A DNA stretch of 64,000 nt from Tiliqua scincoides (Eukaryota; Chordata; Lepidosauria; Squamata; Scincidae), in contig NC_089830.1 of the NCBI RefSeq assembly GCF_035046505.1, positions 18,239,088 through 18,303,087 on the forward strand. Direction: 5' to 3'. A program made the translations under genes and the position numbers. This document shows positions 63,601 through 64,000 of this stretch, in pieces. The stretch's first letter is position 1, and each line of letters begins with the position of its first letter. A model generated the notes under the pieces. That model was not told the origin of the DNA and searched no databases. It saw nothing but the letters and a program-made list of their open reading frames with translations.

Positions 63601-63637
<37 letters not shown>
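63601..63637. repeat. (GA)n microsatellite
   Basis: About 18 GA units. Confidence 0.95.
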
Positions 63638-63645
<8 letters not shown>

Positions 63646-63916
63646 AAACTCCCCTCCCCGTGTTATTGAAATTGTTTTTGTGGTACATTTACAATTGTGG
63701 TTACTAAAATAGCAACTGATAAGAGCTTTTACAACATCATGATGAAAATGTACATGCCTCTTCTCAACACAATGAAGTTTTTCAAAGCAGTTGTTTTCAT
63801 GCTGAGTTGAACAGGGACTATTCATGATGACTATAAGGAAATTACCACTTAAAAGGCATCCCTTTACCTAGCTAGCAGGTACCAGGGATGAGTTCTACAA
63901 ATAAGCTAACATAGAA
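63638..63916. other. Single-copy sequence
   Basis: Nothing recognised. Confidence 0.4.
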
Positions 63917-64000
63917 TGGTTGGCAACTTTCAGTCTCGAAAGACTATGGTATAAGCCTACAGCACCCAGTATTCCCAAGCGGTCTCCCATCCAAGTACTA
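63917..64000 (-). mobile_element. 5S rRNA-headed SINE, cut by the window end
   Basis: The minus-strand tail GACTGAAAGTTGCCAACC and 5S text GGTGCTGTAGGCTTATACC and TAGTACTTGGATGGGAGACC are visible. The head lies beyond the window. Confidence 0.88.

Overview
This window looks like repeat-dense intergenic or intronic DNA from a squamate reptile (lizard or snake). The argument rests on the repeats: a Sauria-type tRNA SINE whose tail resembles BovB (about 2.6 kb), many short SINEs with a 5S rRNA head, CR1-like and L2-like LINE tails, LINE fragments of the R4/Dong type sitting in TAA repeats, and many non-autonomous hAT transposons. Family names are from memory; no database search was run. I find no convincing host protein-coding exon, no functional tRNA or rRNA gene and no CRISPR array. 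Every open frame I could interpret belongs to a LINE; the rest look like chance frames.

Three partnerships dominate. (1) LINE family Z is a 3' fragment of ORF2 ending in a CX2CX12HX3C zinc finger. It occurs at about 1.1, 10.5, 16.8, 37.4, 41.2 and 43.3 kb. It shares its last ~33 nt with the 5S-headed SINE, which has about ten copies (7.3, 18.0, 33.9, 49.5 twice, 54.7, 59.9, 61.0, 61.4 and 63.9 kb). The SINE therefore probably borrows this LINE's machinery. (2) A CR1-like LINE has copies at 20.2-21.1, 46.1, 47.2, 51.6, 52.0, 53.4, 56.3 and 62.1 kb. Two loci carry a composite 140-bp tail unit that includes a ZNF143-like motif. (3) hAT families have 8-bp target duplications that mostly read nnnTAnnn. 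I label them A (ends CAGGGGTGTCC, ~450 bp), B (CAGGGGTGTCAAAC, ~305 bp), C (CAGTGATTTTCAACC, ~230 bp), D (CAGTGTTTCTCAAACTG, ~363 bp), E (CAGTGGTTCCCAAAC) and F/G (CAGTGGCGTCGCTAGGG or CAGTAGCGTAGCTAGGG, 1.0-1.3 kb).

Layout: 0-11 kb holds a GC-rich repeat, LINE Z, Sauria SINE, L2 tail, MIR-like SINEs, 5S SINE, a hAT element, a G-rich minisatellite, a CpG-rich element and LINE Z. 11-25 kb holds hAT A, C and D copies, a hairpin, LINE Z inside hAT D, a 5S SINE, the CR1 tandem tail array, a tRNA-SINE inside hAT D, and a double hAT insertion. 25-35 kb holds mostly single-copy DNA, then LINE endonuclease-linker and R4/Dong fragments around TAA arrays, a long hAT F, hAT A and a 5S SINE. 35-37.4 kb is the longest stretch with no recognised repeat. 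37-50 kb holds LINE Z with a palindromic insert, a run of three hAT elements, two more LINE Z, a tRNA-Ser-like relic, CR1 copies and a head-to-head SINE pair. 50-64 kb holds CR1, MIR-like and hAT copies, 5S SINEs, and single-copy AT-rich stretches that may contain conserved non-coding elements.
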